From: Castanea sativa
Lineage: Eukaryota > Streptophyta > Magnoliopsida > Fagales > Fagaceae
Assembly (NCBI RefSeq): GCF_040712315.1
Contig: NC_134023.1
Coordinates: 64,867,257 to 64,931,256, forward strand
Reading direction: 5' to 3'
Length of the DNA: 64,000 nucleotides
Shown here: piece after piece, positions 1 to 10,878 of the stretch
How positions within the stretch are numbered: the stretch's first letter is position 1
Layout of the letters: every line of letters starts with the position of its first letter
Program-made: the position numbers and the translations under genes
The notes under the pieces: model-generated
Seen by the model: only the letters and a program-made list of their open reading frames with translations
Database searches by the model: none
Told to the model about the DNA's origin: nothing

Positions 1-395
1 TACAATATTTTGACTTCATATATCTAGTCCTATAAGTATAGCTGTTTTCTGAGAAACATTAGAAAAATATCATCACAAGGTTTGTTAACTTGCTTTCTCA
101 GTAAGAAATCCATGTCAGCATCTAGGCTCTTTTTACTATTTCTTGTAATTTCTCAATATATATATATATATATATATTAATATAATTATAGTACCTAGTA
201 ATTATTTCATGTTCTAGAATCGGATAAATGTTGAATTTATAGATTTCAATGTTTCCAAACGTAAACGTAAATTTTAAAGATTTCCATGCTGCTCTTAATC
301 AAATCATAGACATATTACATATTTTTTTTTAGTCCTACATTTCATTCCTTTTTGACCAAGAAATGTTCCCATTTAATAGTTTGGGGTTTTTTCAG
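1..395 (+). other. Intron 3 of reductase copy A (5' part of gene lies outside window)
   Basis: This stretch aligns by eye with intron 3 of copy B from about 6655 to 7031 and ends in the same TTTTCAG acceptor before exon 4. It contains a short TA microsatellite around 160-178. Exons 1-3 of copy A must lie to the left of the window. No other feature seen. Confidence 0.8.
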
Positions 396-1892
396 CAATG
401 GTATATGATTGCAAAGACCTTGGCTGAGGAGGCTGCTTGGACATTTGCTAAAGAGAATGCTATAGACTTGGTCACAATAAATCCAGGCTTTGTAATTGGT
501 CCACTCATTCAGCCAACTCTTACTTTTAGTCTTGAGGGGTTTCTGAAGATCATACATGGTACTCTTTTGCAACCAATGAGGACTACGTTTATTGTGTTTC
601 TTTCTTCATAAATTCTAAATATTCAAGTATGATTAGCATATCATATGACAAATTAAAGTCATAACTGGTTTAGTGGATGAAGTAAGCATGATAGGTGTAT
701 ATAGGCCTATTCCAGTAAATTGTGAGTGCTACAACTTTTTAGAATACTTTGAGTCTATGAGCATTGAGTTAACATTAGAACTTACTAGGTATTTTTTGAG
801 TGGCAAGTGACCGTTTTACGAGACTTACTCCTTCTCCGGAAATTACTTGTCCTCTTTCTCACACAAGGGTTTACTTAATTCTAGTCCTCTTAACATGGAA
901 TGTAAAATTTTCTCTTTTACTTAGAGTTCATTTGAAAACAAGGAGGTTTTAAACTTGACCTTGATCTGCAAGTGCCAAGCCCACTAATGCCACTTGAAAT
1001 GCATAGGTTGTGGTTCAACCTATGTTCCATGGATAAAAAAAGCTTCTATCTCAACATGCACGGCTTGAGAATATGCTTTATAACTTATATATATCTTGTA
1101 CAATTTGAGGACGATAATCAGCATCTGCTGAATGCAGAGTATACTTGCTATATAAGGTGAACTGTTTCAATAATGATCTCCAAGCATATTCTTTTGATAA
1201 AATGGTCAATTGATCAAAATGAAAATTGTGTGTTTAACCATATTGGCCTATTGAAATTTACTCTCTCTAGCTACATCATTCCATATAATGCTATTGATTA
1301 ACTTGTTCACTCCTTCCTTTGTGCAGGAACTCAAATATTCCCTGATGGAATATACAGACTTGTTGATGTTAGAGATGTTGCAAATGCACATATTCAGGCA
1401 TTTGAGAATCCTGCTGCTAGTGGGAGATATTGTATAGTTGGAGGAGTTGCACACTATTCCGAAGTTTTCAAGATATTGCACAAATTTTACCCTAGTTTGC
1501 GGCTTCCTGAAAAGTGAGTTATTTATTTGCATGATATTGAATGTCCCTTATTGGTGACATTTTGTAACTGACGAGTATGACTCAAGTGGAATACATGCTT
1601 CATTTAACTAAATGATTAGTTCAATTAATAATTTTCTTTTGTCAAATAAAATTTTCTTTTAAGAATTTGCTTTCGTCACCCATAGTAATTGTTCTTACAC
1701 ATTACAAAAGTTGAAGAAGAGTCAATTTTATCTTTCATTTTTGGCAGAAGTGAAGATGACAAGCCTTTGCAGCCATTATACAAGATATCCCAAGACAAGG
1801 CTATAAGTTTGGGTATTAACTTCATTCCTTTGGAAGTGAGTGTTAGGGACACTGTTGAAAGCTTTAAGGAGAACGGCATCATCACTATTTGA
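396..1892 (+). CDS. Cinnamoyl-CoA reductase-like / phenylacetaldehyde reductase-like SDR, copy A (exons 4-6 only)
   Basis: This is the 3' half of an NADPH-dependent reductase of the extended SDR family. Exons read 396-558, 1327-1513 and 1748-1892, each with GT-AG borders and exactly the same lengths (163, 187 and 145 nt) as in copy B. Exon 4 opens with QWYMIAK, which holds the SDR catalytic Tyr and Lys (YxxxK), followed by [13 protein letters not shown] typical of CCR-like enzymes. The protein ends SFKENGIITI before TGA. The visible exons contain no stops or frameshifts, so this copy may be functional, but its 5' half is not visible. It differs from copy B at several residues (for example FAKENA against SAKENG). 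The substrate cannot be read from sequence; the family reduces CoA-thioesters or aldehydes of phenylpropanoids and related compounds in the cytosol. Confidence 0.9.
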
Positions 1893-2077
1893 ATTATGTT
1901 ATTAAAAGGGAAGTGATGCTAATAAGTACAAATAAATTGTGTATTGCTCATCTTGATCGGTGTTTGTTGGACTTGAATGCTCCCATTGTATTAAGATTTA
2001 TAAACTGTAATGCTTTTGGAAATATTTTAGCTGCACAACTTATAAATCAAGTTTCACTCAATAAGAAATGAGACATT
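1893..2077 (+). other. 3' UTR and flank shared by copies A, B and C
   Basis: Sequence after the stop codon is clearly homologous to 8538-8720 and 31158-31340, starting with the same TTATGTTATTAAAAGGGAAG block. Homology stops near 2078, where copy A's spacer turns into unrelated repetitive DNA. Confidence 0.75.
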
Positions 2078-2300
2078 GAATTTGATCTTTGCGGTTTGGA
2101 TTTGATCTTCGTTGTTTGGGTTTGGTCTTCATGGTTTGATCTTTCTAGAGCCTTTGTTGTTTCTTCTTCATTGTGATCTGTGGGTTTGTTGTTTCTTCTT
2201 TGTGGGTTTGATCTTCATTTCTTTATGGGTTTGATCTTCGTGGTTCGTTGGGTTTGATCTTCGTGGTTTCTATTTGGGTTGTTCTTCGTGGTCTTTAGGG
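2078..2300. repeat. Imperfect G/T-rich minisatellite
   Basis: A motif close to TTTGATCTTCGTGGTTTGGG recurs about ten times with small changes and variable spacing. It begins exactly where the spacer stops matching the spacers of copies B and C. It has no convincing coding potential. Confidence 0.65.
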
Positions 2301-2380
2301 AACTTGTCCACTTCGATAATTTTTCCTCCTTAGCTCTGCCAACACATGGAATCGAGTCCTCAGGACTTGAGTTGCTACAA

Positions 2381-3245
2381 TGAACTTGGTTGGAGGGATG
2401 AAAAAGTGGGAGGATAGAAAATAACAAAAGAATAGAAAGTGAGAAGATAGAATAGTTTTTAGTTTTCCCTCGTGATGTTTGGTTTGAGAGTAGAAAAGTG
2501 GAGAGATAAAAAATATAGTTTGTATAAATTTACTTTCATACACCTAATAAATAAAAAAAATAACAAGTAAGAAAAAAAATATAGATGAACAAAAAAATAA
2601 AAGCACCAGAAGTGTACAGAGAAGGACAAAAAAAGCTAAAGAAGGAAATTAAAAAAAAAGAAAAAATAAACAACACGTAAAAAATAAAGGACAAAACATG
2701 TAAAAAAATATGATGAAATGGAAAAGAAAGCAAGGAAAAAAAAAAGACTGTGAACAGTATCTAGCATGTTAGAAGTAGGGAGTTTTTTATCTAAAAATTT
2801 CTTTATATTTTGGAGGGAAAATTGTTTCGTGGGCTTGGGGAGAAAACTAAAGAAGGAAATTAAAAAAAAAGAAAAGAAATAGTTGACACGTAAAAAAAAA
2901 AAAAAAAAGACAAAACGAGTAAAAAAAAAATGATGAAACGGGAAAAGAAAGCAAGGAAAAAAAAAAAAGGACCGTGAACAGTACCAAACATGTTAGCAGA
3001 GGGGACTCTCTAAAAAAAAAAAAAAAAACGTTAGCAGGTGGAGTTTTTTGCCCAAACATTTTCTCTTCATTTTGGAGAAAACTTTTTGGTGGGTTTAGAG
3101 AGAAAACATCCGGACCCCACTATTTATTTTTCTTTCTCCCCACCAAACCAAACACATTCCAAAAAGGTTTTCTTTCCTATTTTCTCTTCAAGGTATTCTA
3201 TTCACTCTATTTCAACTCCAAACAAATACACCATAATAGACTTGA
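2381..3245. repeat. A-rich repetitive spacer with a 0.2-kb tandem duplication and opposed T/C-rich arm
   Basis: Two adjacent copies start with CTAAAGAAGGAAATTAAAAA at about 2635 and 2848 and run through a GTGAACAGTA block and a GGAGTTTTTT block, with length changes mainly in A-runs. The left part (near 2480-2510, TTTGGTTTGAGAG then purine-rich) and the right part (near 3135-3180, CCCACCAAACCAAACAC) are roughly inverted relative to each other, so a degraded MITE-like element is possible. No target duplication was found. The short reading frames here are low-complexity and are not taken as genes. Confidence 0.55.
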
Positions 3246-3330
3246 GATGCTAGTTTCCTAAATAGTTTGGAAACTTTGCCAACTAATGAAATTAATAGCA
3301 AAATGATGTTATTTTGCGAAAAAAAAAAAT

Positions 3331-4181
3331 GAAAGAAAGGGGTTTTAGGAGTTTGTCATTTAGAGTTTGATTAGCTTGTCATTTTTTTTTTCTTTTTTAT
3401 GATTTGCTTGTTGTTTTTAGTCGTTGTTCACATATCTATGGAATGGAATTAACTTTAAAAAAATTATTTGAAAAACCAGAACCAAATAATTAATTAAAGG
3501 TGGATAATAATTGGTTTCTAAGAATTTTCTACAATAAAATATATTTAGTTTTGTACAAATTTATTTTAGAGAATAAAAGTATATACTATAAAGAAGTGAT
3601 AAGTGAGCAATTCAAAGTATTTTAGAACTTAACAATAAGTAATGTTTTTTTTTAATACTTTTATTTTAAAGAGTTTTAATATATGACGTTCGTTCTTTAT
3701 GATTACTTTATAATAGAAGTTGGAACGAGTTTAAGATCTATATTTTTAAATAAATTCAGATTTATAATAAGTACTCTTAAGTCTCATCTTAGACATGTCT
3801 TTTTCTTCTAAAATAAGTGCACCCAAATAGAACAGAACAAATACCGAATAGACCGAGTTAGACAAAATGGACTGAACTAGACAAAAATAGATTGACTGAA
3901 TTAGACCAAATTAGTTTATTTCTATTATTATTTTTATTTAAAAAAAATAACATTTTTGTTATAAAAAAGTTTTGTAAGCTATGAAATTTTATATATATAT
4001 TATATGTATCCCGCCGTACTTGTGTCATAAATTTTTTTTAAAAATGGCCACGTCGCCGTTCCGTATCTGGACCTGTACCCGCACCAGGTGCTACCTAGCT
4101 CCTCACTAGAAAATCACCAACTCACACAAACAAAGTCAAAGCTTCTCACTTCACACACAACTTCAGAGAGAGACAGAGAGG
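3331..4181 (+). promoter_or_regulatory. Promoter and 5' UTR region of copy B
   Basis: AT-rich upstream region whose first 0.6 kb is also present at about 33,400-34,195, upstream of NAGLU. A TATA-like run (TATATATAT, 3992-4000) lies about 180 bp before the ATG and is a plausible TATA box. The stretch just before the ATG (CACTTCACACACAACTTCAGAGAGAGA) is pyrimidine/purine repeat rich, as in many plant leaders. The corresponding TATA run is missing upstream of copy C. Confidence 0.45.
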
Positions 4182-7100
4182 ATGAGTAGAGAAGAGAAGG
4201 TGGTGTGCGTGACTGGAGCTTCGGGATACATAGCAGCATGGCTTGTGAAGCTCCTACTCCAACGTGGGTATACTGTAAAAGCTACAGTTCGTGACACAAG
4301 TCAGTGTTCTCTCTCTCTCTCTCCAATTTATATCAACCTGTTACTATGTACTGAAAATATAGGCCCTGTATTGTGTATCCATTTCAAAATTCATTCTTTC
4401 AGACTTCATTTTTTGGATCTAATCATGATTTTTTTTTTTGGGACTGAATTTGTAAAGTTTAATATTTACCATGAAATGGACGAAATGGTCAATGCATATA
4501 CCTATCAATATGGTTATTTTGTAGTTGACTTTAGGAGAAATGGAAAAATTGTAGGTAGTTTGGTTTGGCCTGACTCATCCCCGACATGAAATTGATGTAT
4601 GGAATACTATTTTAGAAAAAACCGAATTGACTTATACTTCATTTGATTTGGATTGGTTTCACACCCATATAGATTGTGGTAAATGACCCCACCCACTTCA
4701 TTTGTTGACCAAAAATGAGTAAAAGTTTTTCTACAAAAATCCACTATGAAAAATGATACACTGGAAGTCTTTATTACCTCGGATAATTTGCCACAACTCA
4801 GATGTGAGATCGACTACATGTGGTTGAGAAAAAGTAGTAGATCTATGTGAAAGTGGTTGTTTATCACTCACAATCAACCATGTCCAAATTGTGGTAAGTT
4901 ATGTCACAAATAGAAGAATTGAAATAGGATCTAATAGTAGATTTACAAACTCTGAATAATATTGCATATGTAGTGCATTGTTATTCTTTATTTTTATAAT
5001 TTTTTTATTATTAATGACATATATTATTAACAAGTAACAAAGCACAAAACCACACAGCTAAAGAGCTCTAATCACCCTTTCATAGCCTCAGGACAAAGGC
5101 TAACTTAAATCTTTCCCAAAACACACACAAATACCAGTGAGACAGTACTATCCCACTCCACCATCAGCAAAAACACTCCTTGCTTAAGCTTTTTTATAAA
5201 AAACTTTTGTAGAAATACCCCATCCCAAGCATTAGCTTCTGTTTAAGGCAAAGTTTTGAAATTCTCTATGGCAGGCGCATAGTGCTTTTAACTTCCCATT
5301 TTTTTCTCACCTTTACTTTTCATGCAGTGTTTGGTACTAATAATTTAGCCTTCCAATTGAAATTTATGCATATATATTCCACAGATGATCCCAAGAAAAC
5401 AGAGCATTTATTTTCACTTGATGGAGCTAAAGAAAGACTTCAGTTATTCAAAGCAGATTTACTAGAAGAAGGATCTTTTGATTCTGCAGTTGATGAATGC
5501 CAAGGTGTTTTTCACACTGCATCCCCTGTTATTCTCACGGCCAGTGACCCACAGGTTCATCCCGTATTATTATTTATTGCCTTTGTGTAATATATAATCA
5601 ATATATTGTGATCATTTTTCTGTCAATATGGTGAATGCATACTTTGTTTTAAATGATTTATAACGACTTTTAAGGATCTCGTACCAGCTTGCCGATTTAA
5701 GCAACATTTGATTCTTGCTTTGAGCATGTGTCTTGGCCAATTCAATCCTCTTACATGTTCAATACATTAATTTAACATAGTAACATGCAGAAAATTGGGT
5801 AACAAAAACTTAAAACATTTTAGAGAAGCATTCTCAAGCCTTAATCCAGAAGCAGAGAGGAAATTGAAGAGAATTGTTTTCAGTGTAGAGTTCTCAAGCA
5901 CGGGTTCAGCTTTTTCTTTTTTCTTCTTCTTTTTTTTTGTCAACGAACTACATCTTCTAGAGGACAAATCCAATCATAAGAAGGATACATAAGTCAATGC
6001 CTTCCCAAAAAACAATCAATTTTTATTCTCATTGTAGCTCAAAGAAACTTGATGTTTCATGCATTCAACATTATCATCTGCAATTGCATTTGTTTTCCCA
6101 CATTTTTGCAAAAAGAAGTTGTTAGAAGTATTGCTCTTAGGTTTAAAGTAATGTAAGTTAAGGCTAGGACATCAAAGAAATTCTACTATGTGGTACATGA
6201 TAAACTTATCGAATGAAATGTATTCAGTTTGTCCAATACTATGATACTTTTGATAGCTTAGTTTCATAAATTTATTCTTATGGAACCTACTTTCACATTT
6301 CTTATATTTCAGTCACAGTTAATTGATCCAGCAGTGAAGGGCACACTTAACGTTCTTCGATCATGTGCAAAAGTTCCTTCAATCAAGAGAGTGATTGTAA
6401 CATCTTCCATGGCTTCAGTTATGTACAACAAAAAACCCCTGACTCCTGATGTGGTTATTGATGAGACTTGGTTTTCAGATCCAGTTGCTTGTGAGGAGTT
6501 GAAGGTGTGTGCATTGCAGTAGTTATTATATCCTTTTAACTGTATCTTTAGTAGGACTATTATATAGCATTAATCTTTAAAATACCTTTAATGAAAGATC
6601 CAAGGTAATGTTTTGATGATGATGTTACTAGAAAGTAGAAACATAGAGCTATAATATTTGGACTTTATATATCTAGTTCTATAAGTATATTTGTTTTCTG
6701 AGAAACATTAGAGAGTATCATCACAAGGTTTGTTAAATTGCTTTCTCAGTTAGCATATCCATGTTAGTGTCTAGGCTCTTTTTACTATTTCTTGTAATCA
6801 TATTTTCTCAATATTTTTTAATGTAATTAAAGTACCTAGTAATTATTTTTTTTGTTCTAGAATTAGATATATGTTGAATCTATAGGTTTCGACGTTTCCA
6901 AACCTAAATTATATAGATTCCAATGCTGCTCTTAATCAAATCAGAGACATTACACTTTTTGTTTTTAGTCCGACATTTCATTCGCTTCTGACAAAGAAAG
7001 GTTCCCATTTAATAGTTTTGGGTTTTCTCAGCAATGGTATATGCTTGCAAAGACTTTGGCTGAGGAGGCTGCTTGGACATCTGCTAAAGAAAATGGCATT

Positions 7101-8537
7101 GACTTGGTAACAATAAATCCAGGCTTTGTAATTGGTCCACTCATACAGCCAACTCTTACTTCTAGTATTGAGGCGTTTCTGCAGATCATACATGGTACTC
7201 TATTGCAACCAATGAGGACTACGTGTATTTATGTTTCATTCTACATAAATTCTAAATATTCAAGTATGATTATCATTTCATATGACAAGTTAAACTGGTT
7301 TAGTGGATGAAGCATGATAGGTGTATAGGCCTATTCCAATAAATTGTGAGCGCTACCACTCTTTAGAATACTATGAGCATGGATCTAACCTTAGAATTTA
7401 CTTGGTATTTTTGTAATAAGTGACAGTTTTATGAGACTTACTCCTTTGGAAATTCCTTGTTCTCTCCCACATGAGGCTTTACTTAATTCTAGTCCTCTTA
7501 ACATGGAATGTAAAAATTTCTCTGTTATTTAGAGTTCATTGGAAAACAAGGAGGTTTTAAATTTGACCTCGATCTGCAAGTGCCAACCCCTCTAATGCCA
7601 CCTGAAATGTATAGGTTGTGGTTCAACCTATATCCCATGGATAAGAAATCTTCCATCTCAACATACACAGCTTGGGAATATGCTTTATAACTTATATTGA
7701 TCTTGTACAATTTGAGGACGATAAGCAGCATCTGCTAAAAGTAGGATATACTTGCTATATAAGGTGAACTATTTCAACAATGATCTCCAAGCATATTTTT
7801 TTTGGATAAAACGGTTAACTAATCAAAATGAAAATTGTGTATTTAACTATATTGGCCTATTGAAATTTACTCTCTCTTGCTACATCATCCATATAATGAT
7901 ATTGATTAACTTGTTCTCTTTTTCCTGTGTGTAGGAACCCAAGTTTTCTCTAATGGAATATATAGACTTGTTGATGTTAGAGATGTTGCAAATGCACATA
8001 TTCAAGCATTTGAGATTCCTGCTGCTAATGGGAGATATTGTTTAGTTGGAGGAGTAACACACTATTCCGAACTTTTTAATATATTGCACAAATTTTACCC
8101 CAGTTTGCGCCTACCTGAAAAGTGAGTTATTTATTTGCATGATATCGAATGTCCCTTATTGACATCGGTGCCATTTTTGTTACTGACAAAGTATAACTCA
8201 CTTGGAATAAATGCTTCGTTTAACTAAAGGATCAGTTTAATTTAGAATTTTCTTTTAATAATAATAATAATAGTAATAATTTGCTTTTATCACCCATAAC
8301 AATTGTTTTGACACATAAAAACAAGTTGAAGTGGAGTCAATTGTATTTTCCAATTTTGAATAACAGTCAATTGTATTTTTCATTTTTGGCAGAAGTGAAG
8401 ATGACAAGCCTTTGCAACCATTATACAAGATATCCCAAGACAAGGCCAAAAGTTTGGGTCTTAGCTTCATTCCTATAGAAGAGAGTATTAGGGACACTGT
8501 TGAAAGCTTTAAGGAGAATGGCATCCTCACTGTCTGA
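4182..8537 (+). CDS. Cinnamoyl-CoA reductase-like / phenylacetaldehyde reductase-like SDR, copy B (complete)
   Basis: This is a complete NADPH-dependent reductase gene. Exons are 4182-4299, 5385-5554, 6313-6504, 7032-7194, 7935-8121 and 8393-8537. All introns are GT-AG, phases agree, and the total is 975 nt, giving 324 residues as usual for the family. The Rossmann motif TGASGYIA sits at residues 11-18, the catalytic Ser region VTSSMAS at 125-131, and the YxxxK pair at Tyr163 and Lys167 (QWYMLAK). It has no signal peptide, so it should be cytosolic. The [17 protein letters not shown] and DETWFSDP blocks are typical of plant CCR-like and phenylacetaldehyde reductase-like proteins. The usual CCR signature NWYCY is replaced by QWYML, so true monolignol CCR activity is doubtful. 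It sits in a tandem array between partial copy A and pseudogene C. The exact substrate is not predictable. Confidence 0.93.
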
Positions 8538-9293
8538 GTTATGTTATTAAAAGGGAAGTGAATCAAAAAAGTACAAATAATTTGTGTGTTGCCCATCCTG
8601 ACTATTGTTTGTTGGGCTTGAAGGTTCCCATTATGTTAAGATTTATAAATTGTAATGCTTTTGGAAATATTGTAGCTGTAAAACTTCTAAATCAAGTTTT
8701 ACTCAATCAAAAATGAGATATTGAATTTAAAATCCAAGTTTTCTAGAGTTATTGAGCTAAAAACTCAAGTCCTCTGAGAAATTTCTTGAATATATGTAAA
8801 GTGTCAGTCCAACTAGTGCTTGGTGGTTTTCAAATTGCTCACTTCCCTGGTATGGTAAGATTTTTTACTTCAAAACTTCAAAGGGTAGGATGTGATTTGC
8901 AAAAGTTCTCATACATTCCCAATCCTCTAGTAACTTTTTTTTATTATATAATTGAATCTTCTACCACCAATTTCTGCCAAAGAATGGTTATGACTTAGTG
9001 CACTTGTAGATCATGTAATACAATTTCTCTACAAAAATGCACACATTCATGTCTAAGACTATAAACATATTGCAATGCAGAGTTGCAGTTTGAAGAGCAT
9101 AAATTGGTTCTTTGTTGTATTAGAATTGATTTCGAAGTTCTGTTTTGAAAATGGTATCCAACTGTCTAGTAAGGTGTGGAGTATATGAGAATATGACTTT
9201 GAAACTTGTGTCCTAGGAACTATCTAGCATTTATTGTGGGCCTATTACAAATCAGATTATGTAATTTCTTATAAGCATTAAGAAAAATATGAT
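8538..9293 (+). other. 3' flank of copy B, paralogous to the flank of copy C
   Basis: No gene. The stretch aligns by eye almost base for base with 31158-31932, with small substitutions and one short indel, and runs up to the LINE insertion point. The same homology resumes immediately after the LINE. Confidence 0.8.
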
Positions 9294-9522
9294 AGAACAG
9301 TTGTCAAGTCATTTTTTCTCCTCTCTGTAGGAGTCTTTCCTCTCATCTAGGGTGAGCTTTTTTCTTCTACTTTTGGGTAGGGGTTGGTTTTCCTCCATCT
9401 TAATTGAAGGGGTGAGGGGAAGATTTGCTTCCAATAAGATACTTGTTTTCTTACAATTATTGAACAGGAGCCATAGTACGAATTTACCAACCATACAAAG
9501 AGTGTATACTTCTTCAGTCCAA

Positions 9523-10350
9523 ATGGATGCTGATTTTATTGAAAGGCTTCAGAGTGTCCATTTGATGGAGGAGGAGGGTGAAGTTATAAAGGTTCGATCA
9601 GAGAATTGTGCTAAGATATTGAGGGAGTGTTCATTAAGCCTAAGGGGTCATTTTCATACAACAAAACCAATCAATCTATGGGCTGCCAAAAATCTACTAA
9701 GGTCTATATGGAAATTTGGCCATGATCTAAAGATTACGAATGTCAATGAGGGGCTAATGCAATTCAAATTCTCCATGGAGAGCCAACTGAAGTGGGTCCT
9801 AAATAATGGACCGTGGAGTTTCGATAACCACTTATTGTTATTGAAACGATGGGAGAAGGGAATGACGACGTTTACTGTGGATTTCAAAGTTGTACCAATA
9901 TGGGTTCAGGTTTGGGGGCTGCCTTTTGATCTCATTAATGAAGAAGTAGGGAAAGATATCGGTGGTGGCATTGGGAGAGTCTTGGAAGTGGATTGCAAGG
10001 CAATTGCTGCGGACCAAGCTCGCTTCCTTCGAATTAGAGTTGAATTGCCATTGGATAAACCAATCTGGAGGGGTGCTCCAGTACTTAGCCCGGAGGGTGT
10101 GAAGGTGCAAATAGCATTCCAATATGAAAGATTGGTTGGGCTGTGTTTTACCTGTGGCAAGCTCGGACATGAAGCAAAGGAATGCCTGAATCAAGTCTCA
10201 TCTAAAACAGGGGAAAGGCTGTATGGGGAATGGCTCAAGGTGGGGTTCCGACGTCAAGCTAAATTGGGTGGTAGGAGTTCTGGAGCACAGTCAGGTGGAA
10301 GGGAAGCTATCGGTGATCAAGCTAGGGACCCGATGCAAACACCACGGTAA
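9523..10350 (+). pseudogene. LINE ORF1: DUF4283-like / CCHC zinc-knuckle protein
   Basis: This is the RNA-binding gag-like protein of plant L1 elements. The open frame extends upstream to about 9352, but the ATG at 9523 (MDADFIERLQSV) matches the usual N-terminus of this family. The central part has the conserved LLLKRWEKGM and PIWVQVWGLPFD blocks. A C-x2-C-x4-H-x4-C zinc knuckle (CFTCGKLGHEAKEC) is encoded at 10144-10185. The frame closes at 10350. A further open stretch at 10469-10747 is in a different phase (offset by one base from this frame) and may be the displaced C-terminal part. It belongs to the LINE and is not a host gene. Confidence 0.85.
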
Positions 10351-10878
10351 CACAAGGCAAGTTCAGCGATGGCAAACCTAGCCAACCTGGAAACCGTTAC
10401 AGACAGAGAAAAAATGGCAGGCATTAATTATGGAATTATTGTAGGAAAGTAATTTAAATCAATGTGCAATGCGAACCGATATCCCTAAAATCATGCAACC
10501 CGATATTTTAGGGAGAAATTTAAACACAGTACCAGTTACGTATGTGGAAACGGATGAAGGAACTAATACCACCGACCCATGTGATGAAACCCTAGCTGAT
10601 ATGTTCAATAATAAGGCATGTGCCTCTCCACGTGATACCAAAAAGAAGCCTCCATCTGAAACACGTAAGTGGAAAAAGATAGAGCGCCGAGATGATACCA
10701 AAACCAGATCGAAACAAATACAGACTAAGATTGACGGACACAAATAGATTAGGCTAAAACGATAGAGAAGATTTAGCAAGGATGAAGGTAACACATGGGG
10801 AAGGAAACGAAGCAAGGCACAGACAACTTACTCACCATACACAGCGGCGGAGGCTGACAGTCAGCCCCGCCAAGCGCA

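Noticed and set aside
8255..8596. A 113-residue minus-strand frame over exon 6 of copy B, with similar ones over copies A and C
   Set aside because: It is the antisense shadow of exon 6; the splice-supported sense frame explains the conservation.
9838..10194. Long minus-strand frames across LINE ORF1
   Set aside because: They are antisense to the gag-like ORF1 with its zinc knuckle and have no domain of their own.
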